A stretch of 64,000 nucleotides of DNA from Rhizobium sp. CF122 (GCF_000282035.1 NZ_AKKA01000070.1:124001-188000), one strand, 5' to 3'; counted from the first letter of the stretch, positions 8,333 through 17,404 are shown. Translations and numbers: made by a program. Notes: generated by a model from the sequence alone, not told the origin.

Positions 8333-10807
8333 TTAAAATGAGACGGCTCGCGAGCTACCTAGGCTTGTGATCTCACCGGACGGCGCTTCTCCATCTGCCG
8401 ACCCCGATAGCGGAAGCAACCGGACGCGTTTGGCGGCGCCGGGGGCAAGATGAAACCAGTCGTCGTCCGGTCGATAGCCATCAACACCGACGTGGACGGA
8501 CTGCGCGAACCTGTCGACTGCGATATCGAGCCCCCACGCATTGTCCTTTCGCGTCACCGCCACCTGGATTTCGGCATCGTGGAAGGCCTTCGAGCGCCCC
8601 AACGGAAAATGGAAGGCGTCGGCGACCACCAGACCACCATCCGGCAGACGCAAGCGAGCAACGGTGACGTCGTGAGAGGGTGGGCCGAAGCGGAAGGCGT
8701 AGGTCGTGTCGAAAAATGCGCCAAAGAGGTCGGTCGCGGCAAAGGTCTCGCGACTTCTCGGCGCCAAAGTCAGAATGCGGCCGCCACTGACGACGTGCTG
8801 CTTGCCGTGCCTCAAACAAACCAGCTCGAGATCAAGCTGGAGAGCGTGCTCGGTCTCATTCAGCACGTGAACGTCGAGGCCATTCGTGCCCTCGTCGGTC
8901 ACGACCACCTGCACCGGCCGGAAAGCGCGGCACAGGGCATACCAGGCCGGCTTCGGCTCGCCGGTTGAATCGATCACACCCCAACCGGCACCAGGCATCA
9001 GATCCTGCAGCGTCCAGACCAATGCGCCGTTGCATGTCGACCCATTGCGGCGCCATTCGGCGAAGGTTGCTTCCACAACTTCGCCCGTGACGACGCGGGA
9101 AAGATCGAGGTACCGCTCGCGATCTTCACGACGAAGCCGCGCCGGATCCTCGCGATAGAGTTCTGCCAGATAGAAATCCCTTACGTCCTCGAAATCCCAC
9201 GACGCGCCGCGGTCGCGGGGGACACGCGATTTCCATAGCGGACTGTGGACCGGCGGAACATCCAGATGGCGTTGCAGCGTTCGCTGCTGTGGCACATGAG
9301 CGAAAGCCAGGCTTTCGGCCGCGAAGCGAACATTCGCTCGTCGAGCATCGTCAAGCGGTCGCATATAGGCGCCGACGCCGTAGTAATGGGTAACCCCAAC
9401 GTTCGGAGAAAACGGCATCGCGCCGCCCGAAGGTGAATTTGGCACATACGGGACGTCGGGCCGCATGCGTCCGGCAATCGCCGGAATAATCTCCTCCGTG
9501 ATCGGACCCGACCAATAGTCCTGCGGCAATCCAAGCATGGCCGCCTGCTGGTAGATTTCGCTGCCGCCGCACAATACCGCGAGTGACGGGCATCCCTGGA
9601 CGGCGTGCAGGAGTTCCTCAACCTCCGCGTGGACATGCGCCGTCAGAGCTTTGTCGTTCTTCGGATAGTCGAAATTGGCGAACATGAAGTCCTGCCAGAC
9701 AAGCAGGCCGAGTTCGTCACAGAGCTGAAAGAACTCCGGTGTCTCATAGGCCATCGTCCCGCCAATGCGGATCATGTTCATGCCCGCCTCCGCGGCCAGG
9801 CGCAAGAACGGCTCGTAGTCCGACCGGCCGCCCGGCAGCCGTACGATATCGGCGGTCGTCCAGACAGCACCACGGCAGAAGATGCGTTCGCCGTTGATCA
9901 ACAGCGCAAAATCATCTCCGTGCGATCCGCGATCAATGTCGATCCGCCGAAAACCTGTTCGCCCTGCATGATGCGCAACGCCGTCGATGACAATCGAGTA
10001 ATCATAAAGTTGCGGCGCGCCATGCGTGTGCGGCCACCAGAGATCAACGTCCTTCAGCTTCAGAATCGCCGAGTAGTGGCTGTCTCCAATCTTTTCGAAG
10101 GCCTGCTCGATCTCTCCACAACGAAGCATCAAATCCGGATTGTCGACATTCGTGTGAAGCGAAACGCTCAACCGCCCGGTACCGTCCGCCTCAAGCACGG
10201 CACGGACAGTGACATTGTCGATCGAAACGACATCGCGGCGCACGAGCGTGATGGCACGCCACGGCCCAACCGCATGAATTTCAGGACACCAGCCCGGCAT
10301 CCGTCCAAGCAACGTCGTGCGAACGTTTTTCAAGCCTTGCGGCGTGATCATCTGCGGACGCCAGCGGGCGCGAGGGCCGGATTCGGCCAGCTTTGGCGCA
10401 AGGGCTCGGAAGCAAAGTGCCAACTCATCGCCGCCCGAGAGCGTCACCGGTATCTCGTGCATGGTGAACATGCTTTCCGACGACAGGATTTCCTGGCCAT
10501 TGAGGAAGACATGACACAGCGTTGCCAACCCCTCGAAGCGCAGGATCGCGTCGCCGGGCTGCGCGTCAAAAAGCCGGCAGAGATACCACGCGTCGCGGGT
10601 ATCGAGCGGCTCCGGATTCTCGCGATCGAAGCGCCCGGCCTTTTCCAATGCCGCGGCGACAGTTCCCGGCACTTCGGCGGCGATGTGCTGTGCGGATAAG
10701 GGAACGTCATGAGGGGTTGCGCAAGCGTCCGGCTCCGTCAGAACCAGATTCCAGCCTTCGGCGAGCAGAGTTTCCTCCGCGCCGACACTCGCCAACCGTC
10801 CCCGCAT
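8333..10807 (-). CDS. Glycoside hydrolase family 2 protein (beta-mannosidase-like), in carrier-protein operon
   Basis: An 824-residue GH2 protein with the beta-mannosidase layout: jelly-roll N-terminal domain (about 10-190, with DAILRFEGLATLCHVFLNG), immunoglobulin-like domain (190-285) and TIM barrel (290-600, with GMNMIRIGG and LGLLVWQDFMFANF). The acid/base region reads CGGSE (Glu417) where beta-mannosidases have GNNE, and a candidate nucleophile is Glu498 in FAAESLAF. There is no signal peptide, so it should act in the cytoplasm. The ATG follows GGGAG and lies 16 bases after the DUF1839 gene; it is the last gene of the amino acid:carrier protein operon. An intracellular glycosidase there suggests a glycosylated substrate or product. 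Its sugar specificity is unknown. Confidence 0.8.
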   Translation of the reverse strand: MRGRLASVGAEETLLAEGWNLVLTEPDACATPHDVPLSAQHIAAEVPGTVAAALEKAGRFDRENPEPLDTRDAWYLCRLFDAQPGDAILRFEGLATLCHVFLNGQEILSSESMFTMHEIPVTLSGGDELALCFRALAPKLAESGPRARWRPQMITPQGLKNVRTTLLGRMPGWCPEIHAVGPWRAITLVRRDVVSIDNVTVRAVLEADGTGRLSVSLHTNVDNPDLMLRCGEIEQAFEKIGDSHYSAILKLKDVDLWWPHTHGAPQLYDYSIVIDGVAHHAGRTGFRRIDIDRGSHGDDFALLINGERIFCRGAVWTTADIVRLPGGRSDYEPFLRLAAEAGMNMIRIGGTMAYETPEFFQLCDELGLLVWQDFMFANFDYPKNDKALTAHVHAEVEELLHAVQGCPSLAVLCGGSEIYQQAAMLGLPQDYWSGPITEEIIPAIAGRMRPDVPYVPNSPSGGAMPFSPNVGVTHYYGVGAYMRPLDDARRANVRFAAESLAFAHVPQQRTLQRHLDVPPVHSPLWKSRVPRDRGASWDFEDVRDFYLAELYREDPARLRREDRERYLDLSRVVTGEVVEATFAEWRRNGSTCNGALVWTLQDLMPGAGWGVIDSTGEPKPAWYALCRAFRPVQVVVTDEGTNGLDVHVLNETEHALQLDLELVCLRHGKQHVVSGGRILTLAPRSRETFAATDLFGAFFDTTYAFRFGPPSHDVTVARLRLPDGGLVVADAFHFPLGRSKAFHDAEIQVAVTRKDNAWGLDIAVDRFAQSVHVGVDGYRPDDDWFHLAPGAAKRVRLLPLSGSADGEAPSGEITSLGSSRAVSF

Positions 10808-10823
10808 GCTTAGACTCCCGGCT

Positions 10824-11786
10824 TCACAAGCGCTCCTTGAGCGAAGCCATCATGGAATCCCATGCATCGGCTGCCGGATCAAGCGCTGCGCGCAGTGGAT
10901 CATATTTCTTCCGCGTCACAGCCCGGGCGAGCTGGAACTGCACCGACTTTGCAATTTCGGAAATCCGGTGCGAATCAGCGATGGCAGACGAGAATTCGTT
11001 GCCAGAGAGCCAGGCGAGATGGTCACCGGCAAGTTCGAAATTGGCGCCAAACTGGCGTAGCGTGTTGAACGCATACTTGTGAAAGAAGCCAAACGGCCGC
11101 TCTGCGACCGCTTCCACCTGCTGCGGAAACACTTCGGCGAAGGCCCGAATAGGATTCGAGACCGGCCGGCGACCGAAGTGACGTTCAAGAAGTTTGCGCG
11201 CGGTGGTGCTGACATGCGCAGCCTCAGGAATACGGGCGGGAAACTTTGCAAACTCCGTATATGGAAGGAACGACGGATCTTGTGGCTTCAGGTTGAGCTG
11301 GAACAGCCCATCGAAGTCTTCGCCCCCGAGCTGAAAGTAACCACCGTTGTGAAAATACTCGATGCGCTTGCCGGCGAAGTCGAGCCTGTTGATTGCGACG
11401 GTGGTCTTGCCATGCTCGGTCCGGTAGGCAGTGCCCTGCGTATCGGGCATATAGAACGAATCCATCTCGATCAGGCAAAGACGCCCGCGTGCAATCTGCA
11501 CCTCAACGTGCCGTTCGACGCGGTCGAAGATGGCAAGTTCGGTGACGCGGATGTCGTAGAGTGCCTCAAGATCCTCGAGGGGCACCTTGAAGAAGGTGAA
11601 TTGATCGCCCTCGAAATCCTGGGTGAGCGTGAAGCCAAGCATCGCCTCCGGCGCAGCGCCGACGGCGTTCAGCACTTCGATCCAAAGGTCGACGTAGCAA
11701 TTGGTTTCAGGCCACATGCGTTCGCTGGAGTGCAGCGGATGCGGCTGATAGCCGTCCGGGCGCACCCGTGGAAAGACGGCTCTCAT
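10824..11786 (-). CDS. DUF1839 family protein of the amino acid:carrier protein operon
   Basis: A 320-residue protein that I recognise as DUF1839, a family known mainly from operons encoding atypical seryl-tRNA-synthetase-like amino acid:[carrier protein] ligases. It starts MRAVFPRVRPDGYQPHPLHS and contains WPETNCYVDLWIEVLNA, with cysteine and acidic residues. Later come FTFFKVPLEDLEALYDIRVT and a probable helical C-terminus. No signal peptide or membrane segment is seen. The ATG lies eight bases after the ligase stop; a TTG 45 bases earlier is possible but would overlap the ligase gene. An attractive inference is an enzyme that takes the aminoacyl group off the carrier, but no activity is established. 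Confidence 0.8.
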   Translation of the reverse strand: MRAVFPRVRPDGYQPHPLHSSERMWPETNCYVDLWIEVLNAVGAAPEAMLGFTLTQDFEGDQFTFFKVPLEDLEALYDIRVTELAIFDRVERHVEVQIARGRLCLIEMDSFYMPDTQGTAYRTEHGKTTVAINRLDFAGKRIEYFHNGGYFQLGGEDFDGLFQLNLKPQDPSFLPYTEFAKFPARIPEAAHVSTTARKLLERHFGRRPVSNPIRAFAEVFPQQVEAVAERPFGFFHKYAFNTLRQFGANFELAGDHLAWLSGNEFSSAIADSHRISEIAKSVQFQLARAVTRKKYDPLRAALDPAADAWDSMMASLKERL

Positions 11787-11794
11787 CGTTTCGT

Positions 11795-12703
11795 TCAGCC
11801 CCACAGCGCTTGACGCACCTTGGAAGGCCAATGCTTGACCTCGAGCCCGTGGTGATGGAACAGCGCGAGCGCGATGCGTTCAAGCCCGAAGCCAACGCAG
11901 GCGGTATGCGCAACGCTGCCGTCTTCAAGATAAAGGCCCCATTTCGTGCCGAACGCATCCTGATGGTAGTTGAAGCTCATGCAGGCCGTCGGCTTAGCAA
12001 CCGAGGTGATCGGAATGAGCAGCTCGAACTTCAGGTTCTGATCGCGCTGATTGTTGGCCAGCATTTTGCCGGCGCGGCCGAAGAACGGATCGTTCGCGAC
12101 ATCGATGGCCACATCGAGGCCGACCGCCTTCATCATTTCGACGCCGCGGTCCATCCAGCGTTGACGGAAATCCGTGACGTGCTCTTCCATACCCATGCAA
12201 ATATATTCACGCATGCGGAAGAGCTGCTGGCGCGCGGGATCCTGCGAAGGCTCATGGCGGAAGCAGTAGGATTGCAGATCGAAGAGGCTGCCACTCATCG
12301 GCAGTTTGCCGCGGCGAGCAACTGTCGGATAGAGCGGATAGCATGCCGCAGGAGTCAACACGATGTCAGTCGCCTGCTGATCCTTCGTCCAGTCGTCACC
12401 CACTTCCATGCATTGAAGGAGGCTGACGTGGTCGAGCTCGCTGCCACAGAAACTGTGAACGGTGCCGGCAAGCTGCGGGAAGCTCTTCATGTAGCCGCTC
12501 TTCTCGAAGAAGGCGCGATTCATCCCGGGCGGAAAACGCATCGCTTCAGCGCCGTCGGCGCCGCCGAACTTGTCGATCAGGCGTTCGAAGGCGGCGATCA
12601 CATCTTCGAATTGTCCGCTGCGCCCGTAAAGACCGTCAACGCCCGTATCGATCAGGAGGCCCGATTCAAAAAGCCTGTCCAGAAACGTTGTCTGCACGTC
12701 CAT
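11795..12703 (-). CDS. Amino acid:[carrier protein] ligase (atypical class II seryl-tRNA synthetase homologue)
   Basis: A 302-residue protein homologous to the catalytic core of archaeal-type SerRS but lacking the N-terminal tRNA-binding domain. Class II motif 2 is [20 protein letters not shown] (Arg149) and motif 3 is [12 protein letters not shown] (Arg276). Zinc ligands characteristic of this family appear to be Cys121 (PAACYPLYP), Glu166 (MREYIC) and Cys269 (HTACVG). Studied homologues from Bradyrhizobium and Agrobacterium activate glycine or alanine and transfer it to the phosphopantetheine of a small carrier protein rather than to tRNA. The ATG follows GGGGTGA and starts four bases after the flavoprotein gene. 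The carrier gene lies two genes upstream. The amino acid cannot be read from sequence. Confidence 0.88.
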   Translation of the reverse strand: MDVQTTFLDRLFESGLLIDTGVDGLYGRSGQFEDVIAAFERLIDKFGGADGAEAMRFPPGMNRAFFEKSGYMKSFPQLAGTVHSFCGSELDHVSLLQCMEVGDDWTKDQQATDIVLTPAACYPLYPTVARRGKLPMSGSLFDLQSYCFRHEPSQDPARQQLFRMREYICMGMEEHVTDFRQRWMDRGVEMMKAVGLDVAIDVANDPFFGRAGKMLANNQRDQNLKFELLIPITSVAKPTACMSFNYHQDAFGTKWGLYLEDGSVAHTACVGFGLERIALALFHHHGLEVKHWPSKVRQALWG

Positions 12704-12707
12704 GTCG

Positions 12708-13889
12708 TCACCCCAGTAAGCTAGTGTCCTGCTTGTGGACAAGAAGCATGCTCGACGTGTTGCCGAGGATGCGGTCGTTCGAGATCATGAGTTGTGCGGA
12801 GTGGGCATCGCGCAGATGTCGGCCGACGCTGAATGGCGTGCCATTCTTGTAGCCCATGATCCCGCAAATCAGCATCACGTGATTGACGATTTCGAGAATC
12901 GTTTCCGATGAGGCAATCTTCACGTTGTTCATCGTCACGGCAAAGCCCATCGAGGAAAGCTTGTCTGCGTCGCTCTTGGCATCCTCGTAGGCCTTCAGGC
13001 CGGCGACGACGTTCGAGCGAACCATTTGCAGCAGATTGGAGACCTCGGCCAATCGCAGGGCTCCGGGCGGTGGCGCCCCTGGTGACTTGCGCGCCGCAGC
13101 GCGCACGAACGCCTGCGCCCGCCCCACGGCATCGACGGCGATGCCGTACCACACGCCGCTCCAAAGCAGGTGCGATGAAGCCAGCATGGATTGAGCCGCG
13201 ATCTCCGCGAAGGGCTTCGGTAGAATTTGTCGAGCTGGGGCCTCGCCTTTGAAGAGGAAGCCATCCGAACACGTACCGCGCATGCCGAGCGTGTTCCACG
13301 CGTGGGTCTTTTCCAGAGCGTACTGCTCCTTGAGGAAGACAGTCAGGACCTGATCGGAGGAAGCCGCATTTGCATGGGCGCGCGACGTAATCATGATCGC
13401 ATCGGCGTAGGAGCCATAGGATATGACGGTCGCGTCTTTCTCGAGACGGCAACTATCACCCTCCACCTCGATCGCACAGATGCTATTCCTGAGATTGCCG
13501 CCAATGCCGCCCTCCGTCGTCGCCGATGCGATCAGCAATTGCTCGGCCGCCACGCGTTGCATGAAGGCCCGATGCCATTCGCTCTCGGCGCCGTGCTCGA
13601 CAAGACTGCAGAGCTTGATGTGATGCATGGCGAAGACCATGGCAGCCGCCGAACACGCCTGCCCAAGCATCGAGCACAGCTCGGCTATCTGTGCGATCGT
13701 CGCGCCTTCGCCCCCGCAATGGCGTGGGATCTGAATTCCGAGCAGTCGCTCGGCCCTCATTGCCTCCACCGCTTCGTGCGGGAACCTCCCATCAAGATCG
13801 ACGGAGTCCGCATGCTTTGCCGCAATCGCTGACACACGGGCGACTCTGGAGGCAAGATCCTCTTCCGCGATTTTGACCGGAAAGTTCAT
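12708..13889 (-). CDS. Acyl-CoA dehydrogenase-fold flavoprotein of the carrier-protein operon
   Basis: A 393-residue protein with the three-domain acyl-CoA dehydrogenase fold: helical N-terminus ([20 protein letters not shown] near 49), beta domain with FAD-binding [10 protein letters not shown] near 122 and [16 protein letters not shown] near 199, and helical C-terminus. At the C-terminal site where short- and medium-chain enzymes carry the Glu base in YEGT, this protein has [12 protein letters not shown], so the canonical base is absent. This form is shared with some ACAD-fold monooxygenases and oxidases. The ATG directly follows the TAA of the carrier protein gene. The likely substrate is the aminoacyl thioester on that carrier, to be desaturated or oxidised. 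The precise reaction is unknown. Confidence 0.82.
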   Translation of the reverse strand: MNFPVKIAEEDLASRVARVSAIAAKHADSVDLDGRFPHEAVEAMRAERLLGIQIPRHCGGEGATIAQIAELCSMLGQACSAAAMVFAMHHIKLCSLVEHGAESEWHRAFMQRVAAEQLLIASATTEGGIGGNLRNSICAIEVEGDSCRLEKDATVISYGSYADAIMITSRAHANAASSDQVLTVFLKEQYALEKTHAWNTLGMRGTCSDGFLFKGEAPARQILPKPFAEIAAQSMLASSHLLWSGVWYGIAVDAVGRAQAFVRAAARKSPGAPPPGALRLAEVSNLLQMVRSNVVAGLKAYEDAKSDADKLSSMGFAVTMNNVKIASSETILEIVNHVMLICGIMGYKNGTPFSVGRHLRDAHSAQLMISNDRILGNTSSMLLVHKQDTSLLG

Positions 13890-14141
13890 TTAGGCGACCT
13901 TCCGGCTATCTTTGATCTGGTCGACAGTCTTCGCGATCGCCGCGATGCTGGCGAAAGACTTGCGATTCAAGAGATTGTCGGGAAACTCGATATCAAATGC
14001 CTCTTCGATGCCAAGCATAAGCTGCACGGAAGCGAAGGAAGTTAGGCCCACCGCATAAAGGTCGGCATCGTCGGCAACTTGGTCAACAGAGACGGGAAGC
14101 TTTCCAAATTTGACCAGGAGCTCACGGATCGTAGTATTCAT
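13890..14141 (-). CDS. Acyl carrier protein-like phosphopantetheine carrier
   Basis: An 83-residue four-helix carrier protein. The phosphopantetheine attachment serine is Ser35 in LYAVGLTSFASVQLMLGIEE; the usual Asp before the serine is Thr, as in other carriers paired with amino acid:[carrier protein] ligases. Helix III follows in AFDIEFPDNLLNRKSF. The ATG has GGAG about nine bases upstream, and the stop is contiguous with the flavoprotein start. It is the first gene of the five-gene operon and should be the scaffold on which the ligase loads an amino acid. No dedicated phosphopantetheinyl transferase is in the window, so a housekeeping enzyme would have to activate it. Confidence 0.88.
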   Translation of the reverse strand: MNTTIRELLVKFGKLPVSVDQVADDADLYAVGLTSFASVQLMLGIEEAFDIEFPDNLLNRKSFASIAAIAKTVDQIKDSRKVA

Positions 14142-14402
14142 TATGACTTCTCCAAGATGATCATATCTCGAGTGGCGAAACTGCCTTGTTCTCGGAATAG
14201 ACGTAGTCTGGAAAAGACAAAATTCTCCTAAATGACGTAGTTAAAGTGAGCTAAGCACCTCAACTAAATTCTTATAGGAGAAACGAGATGACGTGGAACT
14301 TACGTTGGATTTCAATATCTTGCCTACCATTTATATTCTCGCGCCATGAAGAGGTCTCGCGACACATTGTTCAAGAACAACACTTCGCCCGCCCCGTTTT
14401 CA
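14142..14402. promoter_or_regulatory. Promoter region of the carrier-protein operon with repeated GACGTAGT motif
   Basis: This 261-bp gap between the carrier protein gene and epmB is visibly more AT-rich than its surroundings and must hold the operon promoter. The octamer GACGTAGT occurs at 14200 and 14234, and a related TGACGTGG at 14288. The first is part of the dyad AGAC-GTA-GTCT. These are operator candidates; I could not assign convincing -35 and -10 boxes. A plus-strand ATG at 14288 preceded by AGGAG opens a 63-codon frame that runs into antisense epmB and is probably spurious. Confidence 0.4.
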
Positions 14403-15455
14403 CTAGGCGACCGGCGGATACAGGTGCTCGGCACCGCGATAATCCGAAACAGAATAGCAGCCCTCGCCCGCCTCTCTGATCGACTGCTCACCGATGACGG
14501 CCTTGCCATGGCCGCCCGGTATGTCGAGTATGTAGGTGGGTTGGCAGAGACCGGAGATCCGGCCGCGCAAAGCGGCGACGATCTTCTGCCCTTCTTCGAT
14601 CGTCAGCCGAAAATGGCTCGTGCCGGGAGCGAGGTCCGGATGGTGCAGATAGTAAGGCTTCACACGCGTCTCGACGAAGGCCTTCATCAACCCTGCAAGT
14701 ACTTCTGGATCATCATTGACGCCCCGCAGGAGCACCGATTGGCTGACCATGACAATTCCGGCATCGATCAGACGGGCACACGCCGCGCGTGCCTCTTCGG
14801 TCAGTTCGCGAGGATGATTGGCATGCAGCGCCACGTAGACGGTTTTGCCACTCGCTCTCAGGGCTGCAATCAAGGCTGCATCAACTCTTGAAGGATCCAC
14901 CACGGGAACGCGTGTATGGAACCGCACGATCTTCACGTGATCGATCGATGCCAGTTCGCGAAGAATTTCTTCCAACCGTCGCGGAGACAGCACCAACGGA
15001 TCGCCGCCCGTCAGGATCACCTCCCAGATTTCCTTATGGTCTCGAATGTAGGCAAAGGCTGCCGTCATTGCCTCGGGGTCTAGCGTGCCCAAGCCTTGCG
15101 GGCCAACCATCTCGCGGCGAAAGCAGAAACGACAGTAGACTGGGCAGACATGCACGGCCTTCAACAGTACCCGATCGGGATAGCGATGAACGATCCCCTG
15201 CACGGGACTATGGGCTTCGTCGCCGATCGGATCCGCACGCTCTTCGGGCACGACGTTGAGCTCGGCCGCATCTGGTACGAATTGCCTGGCGATTGGGTCT
15301 GCAGCGTCCGTGCGATCAATCAAGCGCGCGACCGCTGGCGTCAATGCAATGGCGTAGCGTGCGGCTACATCAGCCAACGCGTCCCGGTCTCTCTGACCCA
15401 GCAGCCCAGCGCTTTCCAGACCCTCGACGGTCTTGATAGGCACGATACTGTTCAT
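14403..15455 (-). CDS. epmB: EF-P lysine 2,3-aminomutase-like radical SAM enzyme EpmB
   Basis: A 350-residue radical SAM protein of the KamA/EpmB family. The iron-sulfur motif CxxxCxxC is present in HVCPVYCRFCFRREMVG (residues about 105-121), followed by the SAM-binding GGDPL and RFHTRVPVVDPSR. EpmB isomerises (S)-alpha-lysine to (R)-beta-lysine for attachment to elongation factor P. The length matches EpmB rather than the longer catabolic lysine aminomutases. Its ATG overlaps the epmA stop as ATGA, and efp is the next gene beyond epmA, divergent, so the modification function is well supported. Confidence 0.92.
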   Translation of the reverse strand: MNSIVPIKTVEGLESAGLLGQRDRDALADVAARYAIALTPAVARLIDRTDAADPIARQFVPDAAELNVVPEERADPIGDEAHSPVQGIVHRYPDRVLLKAVHVCPVYCRFCFRREMVGPQGLGTLDPEAMTAAFAYIRDHKEIWEVILTGGDPLVLSPRRLEEILRELASIDHVKIVRFHTRVPVVDPSRVDAALIAALRASGKTVYVALHANHPRELTEEARAACARLIDAGIVMVSQSVLLRGVNDDPEVLAGLMKAFVETRVKPYYLHHPDLAPGTSHFRLTIEEGQKIVAALRGRISGLCQPTYILDIPGGHGKAVIGEQSIREAGEGCYSVSDYRGAEHLYPPVA

Positions 15456-16525
15456 CTGCCGTACTCCGCGACCGGGGCCCACATCACCTGATCGATCCGC
15501 GACGCGCCGGTTGCCAGCATCACCAACCGATCGAAGCCGAGAGCGATCCCGCTTGCCTCGGGCATGATGGCAAGCGCGTCCAGAAAATCCTCATCCAGAG
15601 GATAGCTTTCGCCGTAGATGCGGGCCTTCTCAGACATCTCGATCTCGAAGCGACGGCGCTGTTCCGCCGGATTGGTAAGCTCGCCAAAGCCGTTCGCAAG
15701 CTCGACCCCGCAAGCATAGACCTCGAAACGTTCGGCAACACGGGGATCACGAGCGGAGGGGCGCGCCAACGCTGCTTCCGACACCGGATACTCGTCAAGA
15801 ATGGTCACTCGACCGAAACCCAAATGAGGCTCGACCTTCTCGACAAGGACGCGGCTGAACAGATCGGCCCAGCCATCATCGTCCGCAACACGCATGCCGA
15901 TCCGCTTCATCTGGTCAGCGAGATGCGCCCGATCCGTCGCACCATCGGCGGAAACGGAAGCCAGGAGATCGATGCCGGCATAGCGTTCGAAAGCTGCGGC
16001 AACGCTTGTTCGGTCCGGCCCTGCGAACGGATCGCAGTCACTGCCTTTATAGGTGAGCCGTGCCGTCTTCATCGTTTCTGCAGCAAGCGCCAAAATGCGA
16101 ACGCAGTCCATCATCAGGCTCTCATAGCTTTCGCCCACACGATACCACTCAAGCATCGTGAATTCCGGATGATGCAAGTGTCCACGCTCGCGATTGCGAT
16201 AGACGTGTGCGAAACAGGCGATGCGCTGCTCTCCGGCCGAAAGCAGTTTCTTGCAGGCAAACTCAGGCGATGTATGCAGGTAAAGCGGCGCCGCCGTCTG
16301 GCCGTCGGTCGTCAATGCTTCAGTGGCAAACGCATGAAGGTGCGCCTCGTTGCCTGGCGAGACCTGCAGCGTTGCGGTGTCGACCTCCAGAAAATCCTCG
16401 CTCAGGAAGTAGCCGCGCAATGCAGACTGGATCGCATTTCGTCCAATCAGGAACGGGCGGCGGTCCAAATGCATGCTCGGCGTCCACCACGGCGACACTT
16501 TGGCGATCGAGGGATTCATTGGCAT
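15452..16525 (-). CDS. epmA: EF-P--(R)-beta-lysine ligase EpmA (PoxA/GenX)
   Basis: A 357-residue class II lysyl-tRNA-synthetase paralogue without the anticodon-binding domain. Landmarks are motif 2 [20 protein letters not shown] and TMLEWYRV, then [20 protein letters not shown], and motif 3 [16 protein letters not shown]. EpmA activates beta-lysine as an adenylate and ligates it to the conserved lysine of EF-P. The reading frame offers two ATGs six bases apart near an AGGA site; the first is given. It forms an operon with epmB and is divergent from efp. Confidence 0.92.
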   Translation of the reverse strand: MPMNPSIAKVSPWWTPSMHLDRRPFLIGRNAIQSALRGYFLSEDFLEVDTATLQVSPGNEAHLHAFATEALTTDGQTAAPLYLHTSPEFACKKLLSAGEQRIACFAHVYRNRERGHLHHPEFTMLEWYRVGESYESLMMDCVRILALAAETMKTARLTYKGSDCDPFAGPDRTSVAAAFERYAGIDLLASVSADGATDRAHLADQMKRIGMRVADDDGWADLFSRVLVEKVEPHLGFGRVTILDEYPVSEAALARPSARDPRVAERFEVYACGVELANGFGELTNPAEQRRRFEIEMSEKARIYGESYPLDEDFLDALAIMPEASGIALGFDRLVMLATGASRIDQVMWAPVAEYGR

Positions 16526-16671
16526 TTGTCCTGACCGACCTGTCCAACCCTGGGGCTGGCTATTTGCCGGATTTTAGGTTAGTTGCGCCCCCAAAGAATA
16601 ATCACTCGCGTCTCCGGGGCTGTATCGACAGTCCTCTACGACGCCAAAAGCCGAGTTACAAGGAAGTCTTA

Positions 16672-17241
16672 ATGGTCAAGGTCATCGCCTCTTCCGTCCG
16701 CAAGGGCAACGTTCTCGACGTAGATGGCAAGCTCTACGTCGTTCTGACTGCTCAGAACTTTCATCCGGGCAAGGGCACGCCGGTTACCCAGGTCGACATG
16801 CGTCGTATCGTCGATGGCGTCAAGGTCTCCGAGCGCTGGCGTACGACCGAACAGGTGGAGCGCGCTTTCGTCGAAGACGTGAACTTCCAATACCTCTACG
16901 AAGATGGCGAAGGGTTCCACTTCATGAACCCGGCGACCTACGACCAGGTCGTCGTCGACAATGAAACGATGGGCGATCAGAAGGCCTATCTGCAGGAAGG
17001 CATGACCTGCATTCTGTCGATCCATGAAGGCGTTCCGCTTGCTCTCGAGCTGCCGCGCCACGTGACTCTCGAAATTACGGAAACCGAACCGGTCGTTAAG
17101 GGCCAGACGGCTTCGTCGTCCTACAAGCCGGCAATGCTGTCGAACGGCGTGCGCACCATGGTGCCGCCGCACATCAACGCCGGCACGCGCGTTGTTATCG
17201 CGACGGAAGACAATTCCTACGTCGAGCGCGCAAAGGACTGA
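16672..17241 (+). CDS. efp: Elongation factor P
   Basis: A 189-residue translation factor that relieves ribosome stalling at polyproline stretches. The N-terminal KOW-like domain carries the modification loop [10 protein letters not shown] with Lys34, the residue lysylated by EpmA. Two OB domains follow, with [20 protein letters not shown] and the C-terminal [19 protein letters not shown]. The in-frame extension upstream lacks EF-P homology, so MVKVIASSV is the start. It is divergent from epmA-epmB across about 146 bases that must contain both promoters. Confidence 0.97.
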   Translation: MVKVIASSVRKGNVLDVDGKLYVVLTAQNFHPGKGTPVTQVDMRRIVDGVKVSERWRTTEQVERAFVEDVNFQYLYEDGEGFHFMNPATYDQVVVDNETMGDQKAYLQEGMTCILSIHEGVPLALELPRHVTLEITETEPVVKGQTASSSYKPAMLSNGVRTMVPPHINAGTRVVIATEDNSYVERAKD

Positions 17242-17267
17242 TCGTCCGCTTCAGCGCTGAGAACTAT

Positions 17268-17298
17268 GGCCGCTTCGGAAACGACGCGGCCTTTTCTT
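17268..17298 (+). terminator. Rho-independent terminator of efp
   Basis: The stem GGCCGC/GCGGCC is followed by TTTTCTT, 26 bases after the efp stop codon. Confidence 0.8.
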
Positions 17299-17333
17299 GT
17301 CGGCGACACGTTCGTATCGCGACCACTGTTCAA

Positions 17334-17361
17334 ACAAAAAAGCGCCGATTCAGCCGGCGCT
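17334..17361 (-). terminator. Rho-independent terminator of the small lipoprotein gene
   Basis: The perfect stem AGCGCCG/CGGCGCT is followed on the minus strand by a run of six T residues. It lies about 45 bases past the stop of the glycine-zipper protein gene. Confidence 0.85.
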
Positions 17362-17404
17362 TTCGATCTCAAGATGATAAGGCTGCTAGGCGCTGGCCCG
17401 GGCC

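Noticed and set aside
14288..14479. 63-codon plus-strand frame with an AGGAG site upstream of its ATG
   Set aside because: Only the first third is intergenic; the rest is antisense to the conserved end of epmB, so coding is unlikely.
16207..16671. Long N-terminal extension of the efp reading frame
   Set aside because: It is antisense to epmA and lacks EF-P homology; MVKVIASSV is the family N-terminus.
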